DNA of 64,000 bases from Algoriphagus sp. A40 (GTDB lineage Bacteria > Bacteroidota > Bacteroidia > Cytophagales > Cyclobacteriaceae). The notes under the pieces were generated by a model. The model had not been told where the DNA came from. It saw only the letters and a list, made by a program, of their open reading frames with translations, and did not search any database. This document shows positions 45,801 through 53,745 of the stretch, one piece after another. The stretch's first letter is position 1; every line of letters starts with the position of its first letter. Location: positions 1-64,000 of the forward strand of contig NZ_MUNY01000059.1 in the NCBI RefSeq assembly GCF_002002735.1, given 5' to 3'. The position numbers and the translations under genes were made by a program.

Positions 45801-47135
45801 GATGATGTACTGATAAAAACCAATCCGATTGATCCCGAAAATGAAATCGACCATGTCGAGTTCTTCTACAACGAACAGATCTTTGCCATTGTCACTGAAG
45901 CTCCTTATGAATTCAACTGGATCAATCCTCCTGCAGGAACCTACACGTTGAAAACTAAGGTGTTTGACGCCAAAGGACTCACCGCTGAGTCCGCCAGGCC
46001 GACTATTGCGGTCATTGAAAACCTGCCACCTACTGTGGCGATTGTCGAGCCGCTTGATGGTCAGGAATTCGAACTTGGTGAGGATGTTGTGATACGTGCT
46101 GAGCCAAGCGATCCTGAAGGTCAAATCCAAAAAGTCGAGCTATACGCCAACGACGAACTTTTGGCAACTCTGGAGCAGGCTCCTTTCGCAATCAACTGGC
46201 CTAGCCCGCTTGGTGGAAACTATGTACTCAAAGCCAGAGTATTCGATGAAATCGGGCAAATGGCAGAGTCGCAACCGGTGAATATTGTAATCAATGAAAA
46301 TCTGCCCCCTTCAATTGAAATAATTGAGCCAATCGACGGTCAGATATTCGAACTCGGGGAAGATGTCCTGATCAAAACCAATCCGGTTGATCCCGAAGGC
46401 GAAATCGACCATGTTGAGTTCTTCTACAATGAGCAGATTTTTGCCATCGTCACCGAGGCTCCTTATGAGATCAACTGGGCAAGTCCTCCTGCAGGCACCT
46501 ATACGCTGAAAACGAAGGTGTTTGATTCTAAAGGACTCACCGCCGAGTCTTCCAGACCAACCATAGAAGTGAGGGAAAATCAACCTCCTACGATCAATCT
46601 GGTGGAACCAATAGATGGACAGATTTTCCAACGTGGAGAGAATATTCTGATCAAAACTGTGCCAAATGATCCTGAAAACAGGATCCAGCACGTAGAATTC
46701 TTCTATAACGAGCAGATCTTTGCCATCGTCACCGAACCGCCATATGAGTATAATTGGATCAATCCTCCTGTAGGAACTTATACACTTAAAACTAAGGTAT
46801 TTGATACAGATGGGCTCACTGCTGAATCTTCACGGCCTACAGTAAGGGTAGTCAGGCCAGGATCAGGAGGTTTCTCTTTTGAACAGCCTATAGTTTTGGC
46901 CTATCCTAACCCGACCAATAGATACGTAAACCTACATTTCTTCAATTTCGACCAAGTTGAAAATATTCGAATCCAGGTAATCGATATGAGAGGAAGATTG
47001 GTGGAAACTATTGAGGTGGATGAAGGAACCAAACGAGTTACCCTTGACATTTCCAGATATGTTCCGGGCATCTACTTGTTCAAGATCCTAGGAGACAACA
47101 ACGTAGCAGTGATCAAAAAAGTGATTAAGTTCTAA
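39822..47135 (+). CDS. Giant secreted beta-helix protein with 16 Ig-like repeats and T9SS sorting domain
   Basis: A 2437-residue protein. The ATG at 39822 follows TAAGGT and opens a long signal peptide ending about residue 42 (LVGYST). Domains: N-terminal strands (about 45-310); right-handed parallel beta-helix with PbH1-type turns (about 315-590, for example FKIENCILESAGENGVYM, GNTIRNS, NNEILNTG); a carbohydrate-binding-like beta-sandwich (about 640-770); 16 tandem Ig-like domains (Big_7 type, about 839-2346), each near 93 residues with PPT-x-[IV]-x-[IL]-x-[EA]P-x-[DN]G, VEF[FY] and AES; a T9SS type A sorting domain (about 2355-2437: YPNPT, DMRGRLVE, PGIYLFKI, KKVIKF). It probably binds or cleaves a polysaccharide at the cell surface. 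The helix core resembles polysaccharide lyases, but no catalytic residues could be assigned. A shorter paralogue follows. Confidence 0.88.
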   Translation: MKTLYSRSNLFSMLHKKLAFTRLVPNLFLLLCLFLPLVGYSTDYYFSTSIGDDSRSITEAQNPATPWKTIDKLNAVASGLKGGDRVLFAAGEIFYGTINIVKGGDTGNPIVYTSYGTGAPAIITSLEEIQNWRSLGGGKYEASLPNLGSSKVQIVEAENVPREIGSYPNSGSEQRFLDIESVNNPNSLNGQPNPFDWTGGEIVIRKNNWIIDRHPITSTAGSTINYETVNTPYDAKHGYGYFIQNHINTLDTFGEWAYNSNLKTITVYTGAKAPLAAKVNVANNDFLVTNQPYVKNLSFVNLHFKGSNRSLFYVKKSGNFKIENCILESAGENGVYMEEVPDLSIVGNTIRNSLNSGIFVFYGSPRITIQNNEILNTGPYQGMMQSSDLNSIGVYIGSDSDNSLIEKNRIINTGYNGIHFGGDFTIVRYNLIDSFCVYKQDGGGIYTNADGQTTQNNEGREIHNNIIVNGIGNMDGNEEKVLLASGIYADDMAAGIKIYSNTIHKVSANGIFLHNNNNLDLTENLIYDVTTQILASHDAIGTPIRDITIENNQLSRVFGEELTLSFNTDDYDIGEFGQLDNNYFLDPYNTDFILLSKDAGDTPLGQTRNLQSWREAFGFDLNSKKPRFNLHQYEIITSNPIKSSTFDSNIDIIAGTYGGVSSWIPDGITGGSLSITPNTGGHVLTYIQIGAVEAGDEILLEFDSKSPVENKEIQLFLEKTYDDNQEGTLRYFSTSLEPEKIQILFKAGVSAPSESIVIKINEPSDPVIFDSLAISKVTTKELNILEYMFFEYNYSDQEVTIPLPGLYRNVKNELFDKEVTIPPYGSALLVKTNFNIADLPPSPIEISIIEPSPNEEFYSDDDVLINTTITDPTGFLDKVFFYQGDSVIARIYEAPYEYNWPTPVAGNYNLKAVAYDIIGRSAESAIVPIIVLNGQPSNLPPTIEIVTPSDNQSIDLGIDILISTLPNDPEGAVDRVEFYDGNILLGTVTQQPYELIWSPSVLNTHEIRAVVYDTGGASGSSETVTIHITEPPSSNLPPNIQITDPIDGQYLLFGQDITIQTDPTDPENNIDRVEFYTGTDIIGTSDTAPFNFNWSNASAGIHSLKTIIYDHEGLSAESDAININVVDTAQADFPPIIVLEQPIKEAVISSGALLKLLAFVYDPENDLDRVEFYSGDNLIGSIETDPFEFNWPSEVEPGTYLLHAVAYDNRGNSSISQTVIVHVIPDSEVNLPPTISISQPNNGYDYSYGQKILVKTNPYDPENEIKHVRFYIDGELVELDQETPYDYEWVKIPIGTHQLYAVVTDEGGQTGTSETVELTISNYPPTISIVEPVDGKTFALGDDVLIKTNPIDFEGEIDHVEFFYNEQIFAIVTEAPYEFNWVSPPAGTYTLKTKVFDIYGLTAESSRPVIVVQEENQAPAVSIVEPTDGEVFQFGEEVMISAEPTDPEGQIQKVEFFSNDVILATVAQAPFEFNWISPAVGAYALKAKVYDGIGQTAESEVVSIVVQENQPPTITIIEPVDGQVFNLGDDVLIKTNPIDPENEIDHVEFFYNEQIFAIVTEAPYEFNWINPPAGTYTLKTKVFDAKGLTAESTRPTIAVIENLSPSVDLIAPVDGTIVDLGNDVMIIADPSDPENQIQKVEFYANDELLATVNLAPFQYNWISPPAGSFTLKAKVFDEEGQSAESPTVGIVVRENLPPTVILSAPLDGTVVDLGDDVMIIADPSDPEGQIQKVEFYANDELVATVNLAPFQYNWISPPAGSFTLKAKVFDEEGQSAESPTVGIVVRENLPPTVILSAPLDGTVVDLGDDVMIIADPSDPEGQIQKVEFYANDELLATVNLAPFQYNWISPPAGSFTLKAKVFDEEGQSAESPTVGIVVRENLPPIVILSAPLDGTVVDLGDDVMIIADPSDPEGQIQKVEFFSNDVILATVAQAPFEFNWISPAVGAYALIAKVYDGIGQTAESEVISIVVQENQPPTITIIEPVDGQAFNLGDDVLIKTNPIDPENEIDHVEFFYNEQIFAIVTEAPYEFNWINPPAGTYTLKTKVFDAKGLTAESARPTIAVIENLPPTVAIVEPLDGQEFELGEDVVIRAEPSDPEGQIQKVELYANDELLATLEQAPFAINWPSPLGGNYVLKARVFDEIGQMAESQPVNIVINENLPPSIEIIEPIDGQIFELGEDVLIKTNPVDPEGEIDHVEFFYNEQIFAIVTEAPYEINWASPPAGTYTLKTKVFDSKGLTAESSRPTIEVRENQPPTINLVEPIDGQIFQRGENILIKTVPNDPENRIQHVEFFYNEQIFAIVTEPPYEYNWINPPVGTYTLKTKVFDTDGLTAESSRPTVRVVRPGSGGFSFEQPIVLAYPNPTNRYVNLHFFNFDQVENIRIQVIDMRGRLVETIEVDEGTKRVTLDISRYVPGIYLFKILGDNNVAVIKKVIKF
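42336..46860 (+). repeat. Tandem coding repeats: 16 Ig-like domains, mostly 279-bp period
   Basis: Sixteen domains lie inside the giant T9SS gene. Units 10, 11 and 12 start at 44907, 45186 and 45465, exactly 279 bp apart. Units 10 and 11 differ at about a dozen of 279 bases. Two subtypes occur: one with DHVEFFYNEQIFAIV (units 6, 8, 13, 15; unit 16 is close) and one with QIQKVEF (units 7, 9-12; unit 14 is close). Unit 12 is a hybrid of units 11 and 7. Confidence 0.92.
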
Positions 47136-47674
47136 AAGTAATCTCGGCTAATTTTGTCTAGATGAAAGAATTTGAAAATTTAGAATGAGCATTTATTCTC
47201 GATTCAGTTCGGCATGTTCCCCAGTTGAGGGCACATGCCACTGAATCTCTGGATGAAGTTGCTTCATGACAACCTTTTCTTAAAATTTAAACTGCTTAAA
47301 TTATTCGCCTTGAATCTTTGAATTCCTGAAAAGTAGGCTCTTCTTAAACCTCACAAAAACCCATCACTCACCACACCTTACCTTGAAATGTCAAATCAGG
47401 GGGACCTAATGAGACTATTTTGGGCAAAAGCATGGAATTAAGGGTGATCCAAAAAACCCTCCTCCAATTGGCCCATGGTTTGGAGCGACCAGGCAATTCG
47501 CGGAAAGTACTTAAAGGGAACTTTCATCTCAAATGAGGAAATGGTGACTTTCATAAACTGGAAGGTTTTTCATTTGTCTAACATATTTGAAACAGATACA
47601 ACCTTTTACTTTTAAAAATTCGCTATGAAAAAGATTAATTAGTAGATTTCACCTATTGACCGTTATATTTTTTA
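47136..47674. other. Intergenic region with a hairpin, no gene seen
   Basis: About 540 bp between the tandem paralogues. A hairpin GGCATGT (47211-47217)/ACATGCC (47233-47239), with an inner CCC/GGG, lies 75 bp after the stop. It lacks a T-run. No open frame of credible coding character is present, and no remnant of an Ig repeat or T9SS domain was recognised. Confidence 0.5.
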
Positions 47675-50164
47675 ATGATTACATGGTTGGTTCTTCACAA
47701 AGTGAATTTTATCAAATTGATTAAACACCTTCATCTGCTGGCATTCCTAATTTTTCCACTGGCTGGCCATTGTACCGATTACTATTTTTCGACAAGCCTA
47801 GGGGACGATAATAGGCCGTATACAGAGGCTCAAAATCCGGCAACACCATGGAAAACAATCGGCAAATTGAACGCAATAGCCAGCGGCTTAAAGCCAGGAG
47901 ATCGGGTTTTGTTTGCAGCAGGAGAAGTTTTCTATGGGACAATCTATCTTGTAAAGGGAGGAGATATCGGAAACCCTATAGTCTACACTACTTATGGCAT
48001 TGGTGCGCCTGCGATGATTACATCATTGGAAGAAATCCAAACCTGGAGATCCCTCGGAGGCGGAAAATTTGAAGCCTTAATTCCCAATTTGCGGAGCTCA
48101 AAAGTCAATATTGTTGAAATAGATAATTTACCCCGAGAGCTAGGTAGGTACCCCAATTCAGATAGTGATGAGAGGTTTCTGAAAATTGAAGGCATTTACA
48201 ATCCCAATTCACTCCACGGACAGCCCGAAGGCAACAACTGGATAGGCGGTGAACTAGTAGTCAGAAAGAACAACTGGATCATTGACCGCCACCCCATCAC
48301 TTCCACCTCCGGAAGCACCATCAACTACCAAACAATCAAAACACCCTACCCTGTTAAACTTGGCTACGGGTACTTCATCCAGAATCATGTCAATACATTG
48401 GATACTTTTGGGGAATGGGTCTATAATTCCATTTTAAAAACCATAACTGTTTACACTGGGGCAACAGTTCCAGCTGCCGCCAAGATCAAACTTGCAACCA
48501 ACGATTACTTGGTAACAAATCAACCTTTTGTGAAAAACCTTTCTTTTGTTAACCTTCATTTTAAAGGAAGTAACAAAAGCCTATTCTATGTGAAGAAGTC
48601 CGGCAATTTTAAAATAGAAAATTGCATCTTGGAGTCTGCCGGTGAAAACGGAATCTTCATGGAGGAAGTACCGGATCTTTCCATAACTGGAAACACAATC
48701 AAGAATAGCTTGAGCAACGGCATTTTTGTCTTCAACAAAAGCCCCAGAATTACAGTCAAAAACAACCTGATTGAAAACACTATGCCCTTTCAGGGTATGG
48801 GACAATCCAGCGATATGAATGGGATAGGCTTATACTTAGGCTCTGATTCTGATAGTTCAGTGGTTGAAAAAAACCGCATTATCAACACCGGATACAACGG
48901 CATTCACTTTGGAGGAGACTTTACAATCGTAAAAAATAATCTGATTGATGGATTTTGTGTCTTTAAACAAGACGGTGGCGGCATCTACACCAACTCAGAC
49001 CGTCAAATTTCCAAAAACAATCAAGGCAGGGAGATTCACAACAACATCATTGTCAACGGGATAGGAAATATTGACGGTAATGAAGAAAAAGTATATTTAG
49101 CCAACGGCATTTATGCAGATGATATGGCTTCTGGGATCAGAATATATAATAACACGATCCATAAAGTCAATGGCAGCGGAATCTTCCTACATAACAACAA
49201 CAATCTGGAACTGAACGAAAATCTGATATATAATGTACCCATCCAAATTCGGGCTTCTCATGATGCGATCGGGACTCCGATCCGGGACATTACTATAGAA
49301 AACAACCAACTTTCAAGTGTATTTGTTGGGGAATTGGTCATGTCTTTCACCACCGATGACAATGACATCGCACAATTCGGCCAACTCGACAATAATTACT
49401 TTTTGGATCTCCTTAACACCGATTTCATTTTTCATTCAAAAGACGCAAGTGATTCCCCCTCCGGACAAATCCGCAATCTCCAAAGCTGGAGACAAGCTTT
49501 TGGCTACGAATTAAATTCCCACAAACCTCTGTTTAACCTTCGCCCATACGAAATCATCACCCGCAGCCCGATCAAATCCAGTACGTTTGAATCAAAAATC
49601 GATCTAATCGCAGGCACTTACGGAGGGATTTCAGAATTGATATCAAACGGAATCAAAGGAAACTCCCTTTCGATCACACCAAATCCAGGCGAACATGTCC
49701 TGGCCTACATTCAAATTGGTGCAGTGAAAGCCGGAGATGAAATCCTCATTGAGTTTGACTCAAAAAGTCTGGAGGAAAACAAAGAAGTCCAGGTATTTCT
49801 CGAGAAAACCTTTGACGACAACCAGGAGGGAACCACCCGATATTTCTCCACCAATAAGGATCCTAAAAGAATCCAAATCCTGCTCAAAGCAAGAGTTTCT
49901 GCACCTAGCGAAAGTGTCGTTATCAAAATCAATGAACCTTCAGTTCCGGTCATATTTGACAACATGACCGTTTCAAAAGTCAAGACCAAAAAGTTGAATA
50001 TTTCTGAATACATATTTTTTGAATTCAACTATTCTGATCAGGAAGTGACTCTTCCCATGTCTGGCCGCTACAAAAACGCCAAAAATGAAGAATTCAATCA
50101 GGAAGTAAAGATCCCAGCCTATGGCTCGGTGTTACTGGTTAAGATACCGGCTGATCAAAAATGA
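47675..50164 (+). CDS. Secreted beta-helix protein, tandem paralogue without Ig repeats or T9SS signal
   Basis: An 829-residue protein with a signal peptide ending about PLAGHC. It aligns end to end with residues of about 40-830 of the preceding 2437-residue protein: DYYFST-x-GDD, the NNWIIDRHPITST block, the beta-helix (IENCILESAGENG, IHNNIIVNGIGN), and the beta-sandwich ending PAYGSVLLVK. Identity is high throughout. It then stops at IPADQK exactly where the larger protein begins its Ig repeats, so it lacks both repeats and sorting domain. It is therefore probably periplasmic or released, not anchored by T9SS. The two genes form a tandem duplication. Confidence 0.9.
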   Translation: MITWLVLHKVNFIKLIKHLHLLAFLIFPLAGHCTDYYFSTSLGDDNRPYTEAQNPATPWKTIGKLNAIASGLKPGDRVLFAAGEVFYGTIYLVKGGDIGNPIVYTTYGIGAPAMITSLEEIQTWRSLGGGKFEALIPNLRSSKVNIVEIDNLPRELGRYPNSDSDERFLKIEGIYNPNSLHGQPEGNNWIGGELVVRKNNWIIDRHPITSTSGSTINYQTIKTPYPVKLGYGYFIQNHVNTLDTFGEWVYNSILKTITVYTGATVPAAAKIKLATNDYLVTNQPFVKNLSFVNLHFKGSNKSLFYVKKSGNFKIENCILESAGENGIFMEEVPDLSITGNTIKNSLSNGIFVFNKSPRITVKNNLIENTMPFQGMGQSSDMNGIGLYLGSDSDSSVVEKNRIINTGYNGIHFGGDFTIVKNNLIDGFCVFKQDGGGIYTNSDRQISKNNQGREIHNNIIVNGIGNIDGNEEKVYLANGIYADDMASGIRIYNNTIHKVNGSGIFLHNNNNLELNENLIYNVPIQIRASHDAIGTPIRDITIENNQLSSVFVGELVMSFTTDDNDIAQFGQLDNNYFLDLLNTDFIFHSKDASDSPSGQIRNLQSWRQAFGYELNSHKPLFNLRPYEIITRSPIKSSTFESKIDLIAGTYGGISELISNGIKGNSLSITPNPGEHVLAYIQIGAVKAGDEILIEFDSKSLEENKEVQVFLEKTFDDNQEGTTRYFSTNKDPKRIQILLKARVSAPSESVVIKINEPSVPVIFDNMTVSKVKTKKLNISEYIFFEFNYSDQEVTLPMSGRYKNAKNEEFNQEVKIPAYGSVLLVKIPADQK

Positions 50165-50197
50165 AACTGAAATAATCAAGGACTTCCAAAAAGGAAC

Positions 50198-51037
50198 CTA
50201 CTCCAAAAGCCTGCAAACCATAATTCCCGACTGGGATTTATTCCCTGCCAAATAATCACTCAGGGGCTTTTCAGAAATTTCAACCTGCATGTTTCCCGTT
50301 CCGGCATGCATCAGATGAATCCTTCCCTCCTGCTCCACCGCAAAACCGACATGGACGATATCCAGGTTTTTGATCGAGGTGGTGATCGCAATCAGGTCGC
50401 CGGAATGGATGTTTTTCTCGAAAGTCTCGATCTCAGCTTTGGGGATGAAATGATAAGTTCTTTTGGCGATTTCAGCCTCGTCCGTTTTGATGGCTTCCAA
50501 AAACTCCAAGTTGCTCAACTGGTGGTAAAACTTTGGATTCTCGGACATGAAAGTCGGCTGATTGGGGTAAAGTGACCCACCGATTTCCTCTGTGATGTCC
50601 TTGAGGATTCCTTTTTGTTGGTTTTGAAAAATCCAGTCGGAAAAGTAATGGAGTCTGGAGGAATAGTCTATCCTGATTCCTTCCTGATAACGAAGCCGCT
50701 CCAATTCCTGCTCAAATGCCTCAAAAGTCAGATTCCCGGACTTGGCGATTCTGGCCAAAGTCACCACCGTTTCCAGATAAGTGGTGCAATCCAAACCGGT
50801 CAGATTGATAACCAGTTTTTCATCTCCGGGCAATTCCAGAGTTTTTTCGACATAAGGAGTTCCGAGGAAACTTTCCCCGATTTCCACAGTCAATACCTGG
50901 ATGGATTTACCGGAAAGATCCTGTCGGGAAAGTGCATCCAAAGCGAGCTCAAGCCGCTGCCGGCTTTCCAGAGAGCAAACGGTCTGTCCCCAAAGGGAAA
51001 AAGGAAGAATCAAAAGTAAAAACGCTAAAAGACGCAT
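50198..51037 (-). CDS. DUF1460 family, N-acetylmuramoyl-L-alanine amidase-like protein
   Basis: A 279-residue secreted protein (signal peptide ending about LWGQ). Nucleophile Cys84 lies in NLTGLDCTTYLET, the hallmark of DUF1460 cysteine peptidases/amidases related to NlpC/P60. His in NLDIVHVGF and the downstream HLMHAGTG block complete the likely active site. It probably acts on peptidoglycan fragments in the periplasm. Its length fits the family. It is convergent with the beta-helix paralogue. Confidence 0.9.
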   Translation of the reverse strand: MRLLAFLLLILPFSLWGQTVCSLESRQRLELALDALSRQDLSGKSIQVLTVEIGESFLGTPYVEKTLELPGDEKLVINLTGLDCTTYLETVVTLARIAKSGNLTFEAFEQELERLRYQEGIRIDYSSRLHYFSDWIFQNQQKGILKDITEEIGGSLYPNQPTFMSENPKFYHQLSNLEFLEAIKTDEAEIAKRTYHFIPKAEIETFEKNIHSGDLIAITTSIKNLDIVHVGFAVEQEGRIHLMHAGTGNMQVEISEKPLSDYLAGNKSQSGIMVCRLLE

Positions 51038-51098
51038 GAGTTCGGGGCCAGGTTAACAGGTTGAAGATGGGAGAAATCATCGAAATTGCAGCACTGAA

Positions 51099-51542
51099 TC
51101 AGCCTTTATACACCCATTTCCACACTTCTCCGTCTTCGGGGTCCTGGACTGTTCCGACAAATTGAAACCTGTTTTTCTCCAAAATCCGGGTGGAAAAGTT
51201 TTTTTCAGGAAGCGTGCAGGCTGTGATTTCCAGGCTGGAATCAGCATGTATGGCAATCAACACCAATTCCCTACAGATAGCAGTTCCGACTCCTTTTTTC
51301 TGATGCGCTTCCTCGGTACCATAGGCAATCTCCACCGAACCATTGACCGGCTTGCCTTTGAAGCCTCCTGTTCCTACCAGCTCCCCATCCTCCATCACCA
51401 TATATCCGATCCAAGGTGGATTAAAACCGACCCGTTGGTAAAAATCAAGGGTCATTTGGCAAATCTCCCTGTGCCAGGGATTTTCCAAAAACTGCCTGTT
51501 TTCTTCAGGCAAATTTGAAATCGGCAGAAGTTCCATGGTCAA
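51099..51542 (-). CDS. GNAT-family N-acetyltransferase
   Basis: A 147-residue protein with the GNAT acetyl-CoA site: beta-strand LVGTGGFKG, then EIAYGTEEAHQKKGVGTAICRELV, containing the Q-x-x-G-x-G/A-type loop. It resembles RimJ/RimL-like or small-molecule acetyltransferases. The substrate is unknown. An ATG two codons inside is an alternative start. Confidence 0.88.
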   Translation of the reverse strand: MTMELLPISNLPEENRQFLENPWHREICQMTLDFYQRVGFNPPWIGYMVMEDGELVGTGGFKGKPVNGSVEIAYGTEEAHQKKGVGTAICRELVLIAIHADSSLEITACTLPEKNFSTRILEKNRFQFVGTVQDPEDGEVWKWVYKG

Positions 51543-51708
51543 ATTCAGTTTTATTTTTGTGGTGGTTTTAAGTTAAAAAGAATAAGTACTGACTGGATAT
51601 CAATCCTTTAAAAGTAAGTTTTTTTGAAAGGGCTAGATGGAGGTTTTCCTGTCGAATTTTCATTTCCAAAGTGGGAGAACCTATCCTAGAAGCCCAAATT
51701 GCCAATTT

Positions 51709-52812
51709 TCATTCTAAAAAATACATGTTCAAATTCCCAATTCCTTTGGCATGAATCTGCCCCCTGGGAATGCAATTATATTTCTCCCTGATTAATTCAT
51801 AGGTTGTCTCTGAGATATTAATCTTCCCCACCTCTCCATTGGATTCCATCCTACTGGCAATATTTACAGTATCACCAAAAAGATCATAGGCGAATTTCTT
51901 CTTACTGATCACTCCAGCTACCACAGGACCCGAATGAATTCCTGCCCGCATCTTCCATTGGAGTTTGTTTTTTCTATTTCGCACCTCCAAATACCTGAAC
52001 ATATGTTTTGCAGCTTCTATACATCGGTGGGCATGATCTGTGTTTTTTTCCGGCAATCCACACGCTGCAAAATATGCATCGCCAATTGTCTTTATCTTTT
52101 CAATTTGCAAGGATTCCAGGATATCGTCAAAGTGACTAAATATCTCATTCAATTCTTTGACAAGTTTTATTTGGGAAATTGAAGAAGCCATTACCGTGAA
52201 ATCCTTAAAATCGGTAAACAAAATGCTAACATTCCCATACCTTTTGGTTGTCGCTTTTCCTTTGCTTTTGAGTTCTTCAGCTACCTGCTTCGGCAAAATA
52301 TTCAACAATAATTCTTCTGATTTTTTCTTTTCGTTCAGTATGATCAATTCAGCCTTTTTCTTTTCAGTAATGTCTCTGATTATGCCGCTATAGTATCTTT
52401 TGCCATCGTTATCCCAACTTCCGAGAGTGAGTTCGATTGGGAATTCTTCCCCTCCTTTTTTGACTGCTTTCAACTCAAGTACTTTTCCAAGCACTCGAGG
52501 TTCCTTTCCCTGATTCATTCTTTCCATGCCTTCATTGTGGCTGTGGTGCAATTCATGGGGAATTATCAGGGTTATTGGTTGACCAATCGCTTCGTCTGAG
52601 GTAAAGCCAAATATGTATTCCGCTCCTTTATTCCAGAATAAAATCCGCTTGGACTCATCAGAGGTGATAATCGCATCGTTTTTAGAACTGCAGATTACTT
52701 GGAAGCGCTTGTTTTGTTCTTGGATAAGGCTTTCGATTTCATGCTTTTTAAAAAGATCAAGGTCCAAGTTTCCGTACTTATTCAAGCCTTGATTCGAATC
52801 TTTTGCGGCCAT
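51709..52812 (-). CDS. PAS-domain class III adenylate cyclase
   Basis: A 367-residue soluble protein. It has a PAS domain at about 35-150 (IITSDESKRILFWNKGAEYIFG, PAC end YYSGIIRDITEKKKAEL), a short coiled linker (NEKKKSEELLLNILPKQVAEEL), and a class III cyclase domain at about 190-367. Metal-binding Asp201 and Asp245, substrate-determining Lys241 and Asp310, and transition-state Asn317 and Arg321 are all present. The Lys/Asp pair indicates ATP rather than GTP, so cAMP is the probable product. There is no membrane segment. The PAS ligand or redox signal is unknown. Confidence 0.92.
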   Translation of the reverse strand: MAAKDSNQGLNKYGNLDLDLFKKHEIESLIQEQNKRFQVICSSKNDAIITSDESKRILFWNKGAEYIFGFTSDEAIGQPITLIIPHELHHSHNEGMERMNQGKEPRVLGKVLELKAVKKGGEEFPIELTLGSWDNDGKRYYSGIIRDITEKKKAELIILNEKKKSEELLLNILPKQVAEELKSKGKATTKRYGNVSILFTDFKDFTVMASSISQIKLVKELNEIFSHFDDILESLQIEKIKTIGDAYFAACGLPEKNTDHAHRCIEAAKHMFRYLEVRNRKNKLQWKMRAGIHSGPVVAGVISKKKFAYDLFGDTVNIASRMESNGEVGKINISETTYELIREKYNCIPRGQIHAKGIGNLNMYFLE

Positions 52813-53044
52813 GATCTGAAAAGTTAAAAGTTACATAAATAAGGATCGGTGTGAGATACTTGGCCTTTTGGTATTCTGCGGAAGGAAATTGGGGATGTAT
52901 TAAATCTCTGCTCCTTTAGAAGACATTTCTAATCTTGGATTCCAATTAACTAAAAGTACGAAAAACATTGAGTTTGAATAGAAGCCCAAAGTTTCATTTA
53001 AACACATTTCGGGATAGTGTCAAGGGCAGTGGATTCCTCCCTTT

Positions 53045-53575
53045 TTATTCATAAAATTCTTTCGGGTATTCCACCATCCCTTTCAACCCTGTCAATCCAT
53101 TTTCGACCAATTCAATGACCATGCAGTTTTCTTTCGGAACATCAAACGGCAATTCAATTCCAAAAAGGTCAGCTTGTTGGTATCCAAATTTCGGATAGTA
53201 CTTTTCGTGACCGAGTACAACCACTGATTTAAATCCTAATTCTTTAGCCCTTTGATGGGAATACTCAATCAGCATTCCGCCAATACCCTTTCTTTGATAT
53301 TCTGGAAGAACCGACACAGGGGCAAGAGCCAAAGATTCAAATTTCGTTTGGTCATTGACAAGCCTCAGTTTGGTAAGCAAAATATGACCAACGATTTTAT
53401 CCCCTAGCTCCGCAACCAAGGACAGTTCGGGAACGAAGGCATCGGATTTTCGAAGGCGTTCTACCAAGAACTGTTCGGTTTGATCGCTAAATTCTTCTGC
53501 TGCGAAGGCCTTTTCTACCACTTCAAAAACCGCTTCATAGTCCCCGGGGTTTTCTTGTCGAATCTGGATTTTCAT
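53045..53575 (-). CDS. GNAT-family N-acetyltransferase (YhbS-like)
   Basis: A 176-residue protein similar in layout to YhbS/COG3153: VVEKAF...FSDQTEQFLVERLR, GHILLTKL, the acetyl-CoA loop SVLPEYQRKGIGGMLIEY and VVLGHEKYYPKFGYQ. It probably acetylates an unidentified small molecule or protein amine. Monocistronic. Confidence 0.9.
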   Translation of the reverse strand: MKIQIRQENPGDYEAVFEVVEKAFAAEEFSDQTEQFLVERLRKSDAFVPELSLVAELGDKIVGHILLTKLRLVNDQTKFESLALAPVSVLPEYQRKGIGGMLIEYSHQRAKELGFKSVVVLGHEKYYPKFGYQQADLFGIELPFDVPKENCMVIELVENGLTGLKGMVEYPKEFYE

Positions 53576-53745
53576 GGGATTTGCAGCCTTAGTTGGAGTG
53601 GTTTTTTAACGATTTGAGGTTGGAAAAGAAGCGGATTTCGAAGCAGTCTACTGTCAACAATCACTAAACTTTAAAAGAAACAAAAAGCACCACGTTTGAA
53701 GATCAGCCTTCAAGTTGAAAAACCAGCATTAGCAGGTCGTTTTCA

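Noticed and set aside
42336-46860. CRISPR array or other non-coding repeat
   Set aside because: The 279-bp repeats are in frame and encode Ig-like domains; no short repeat-spacer structure exists.
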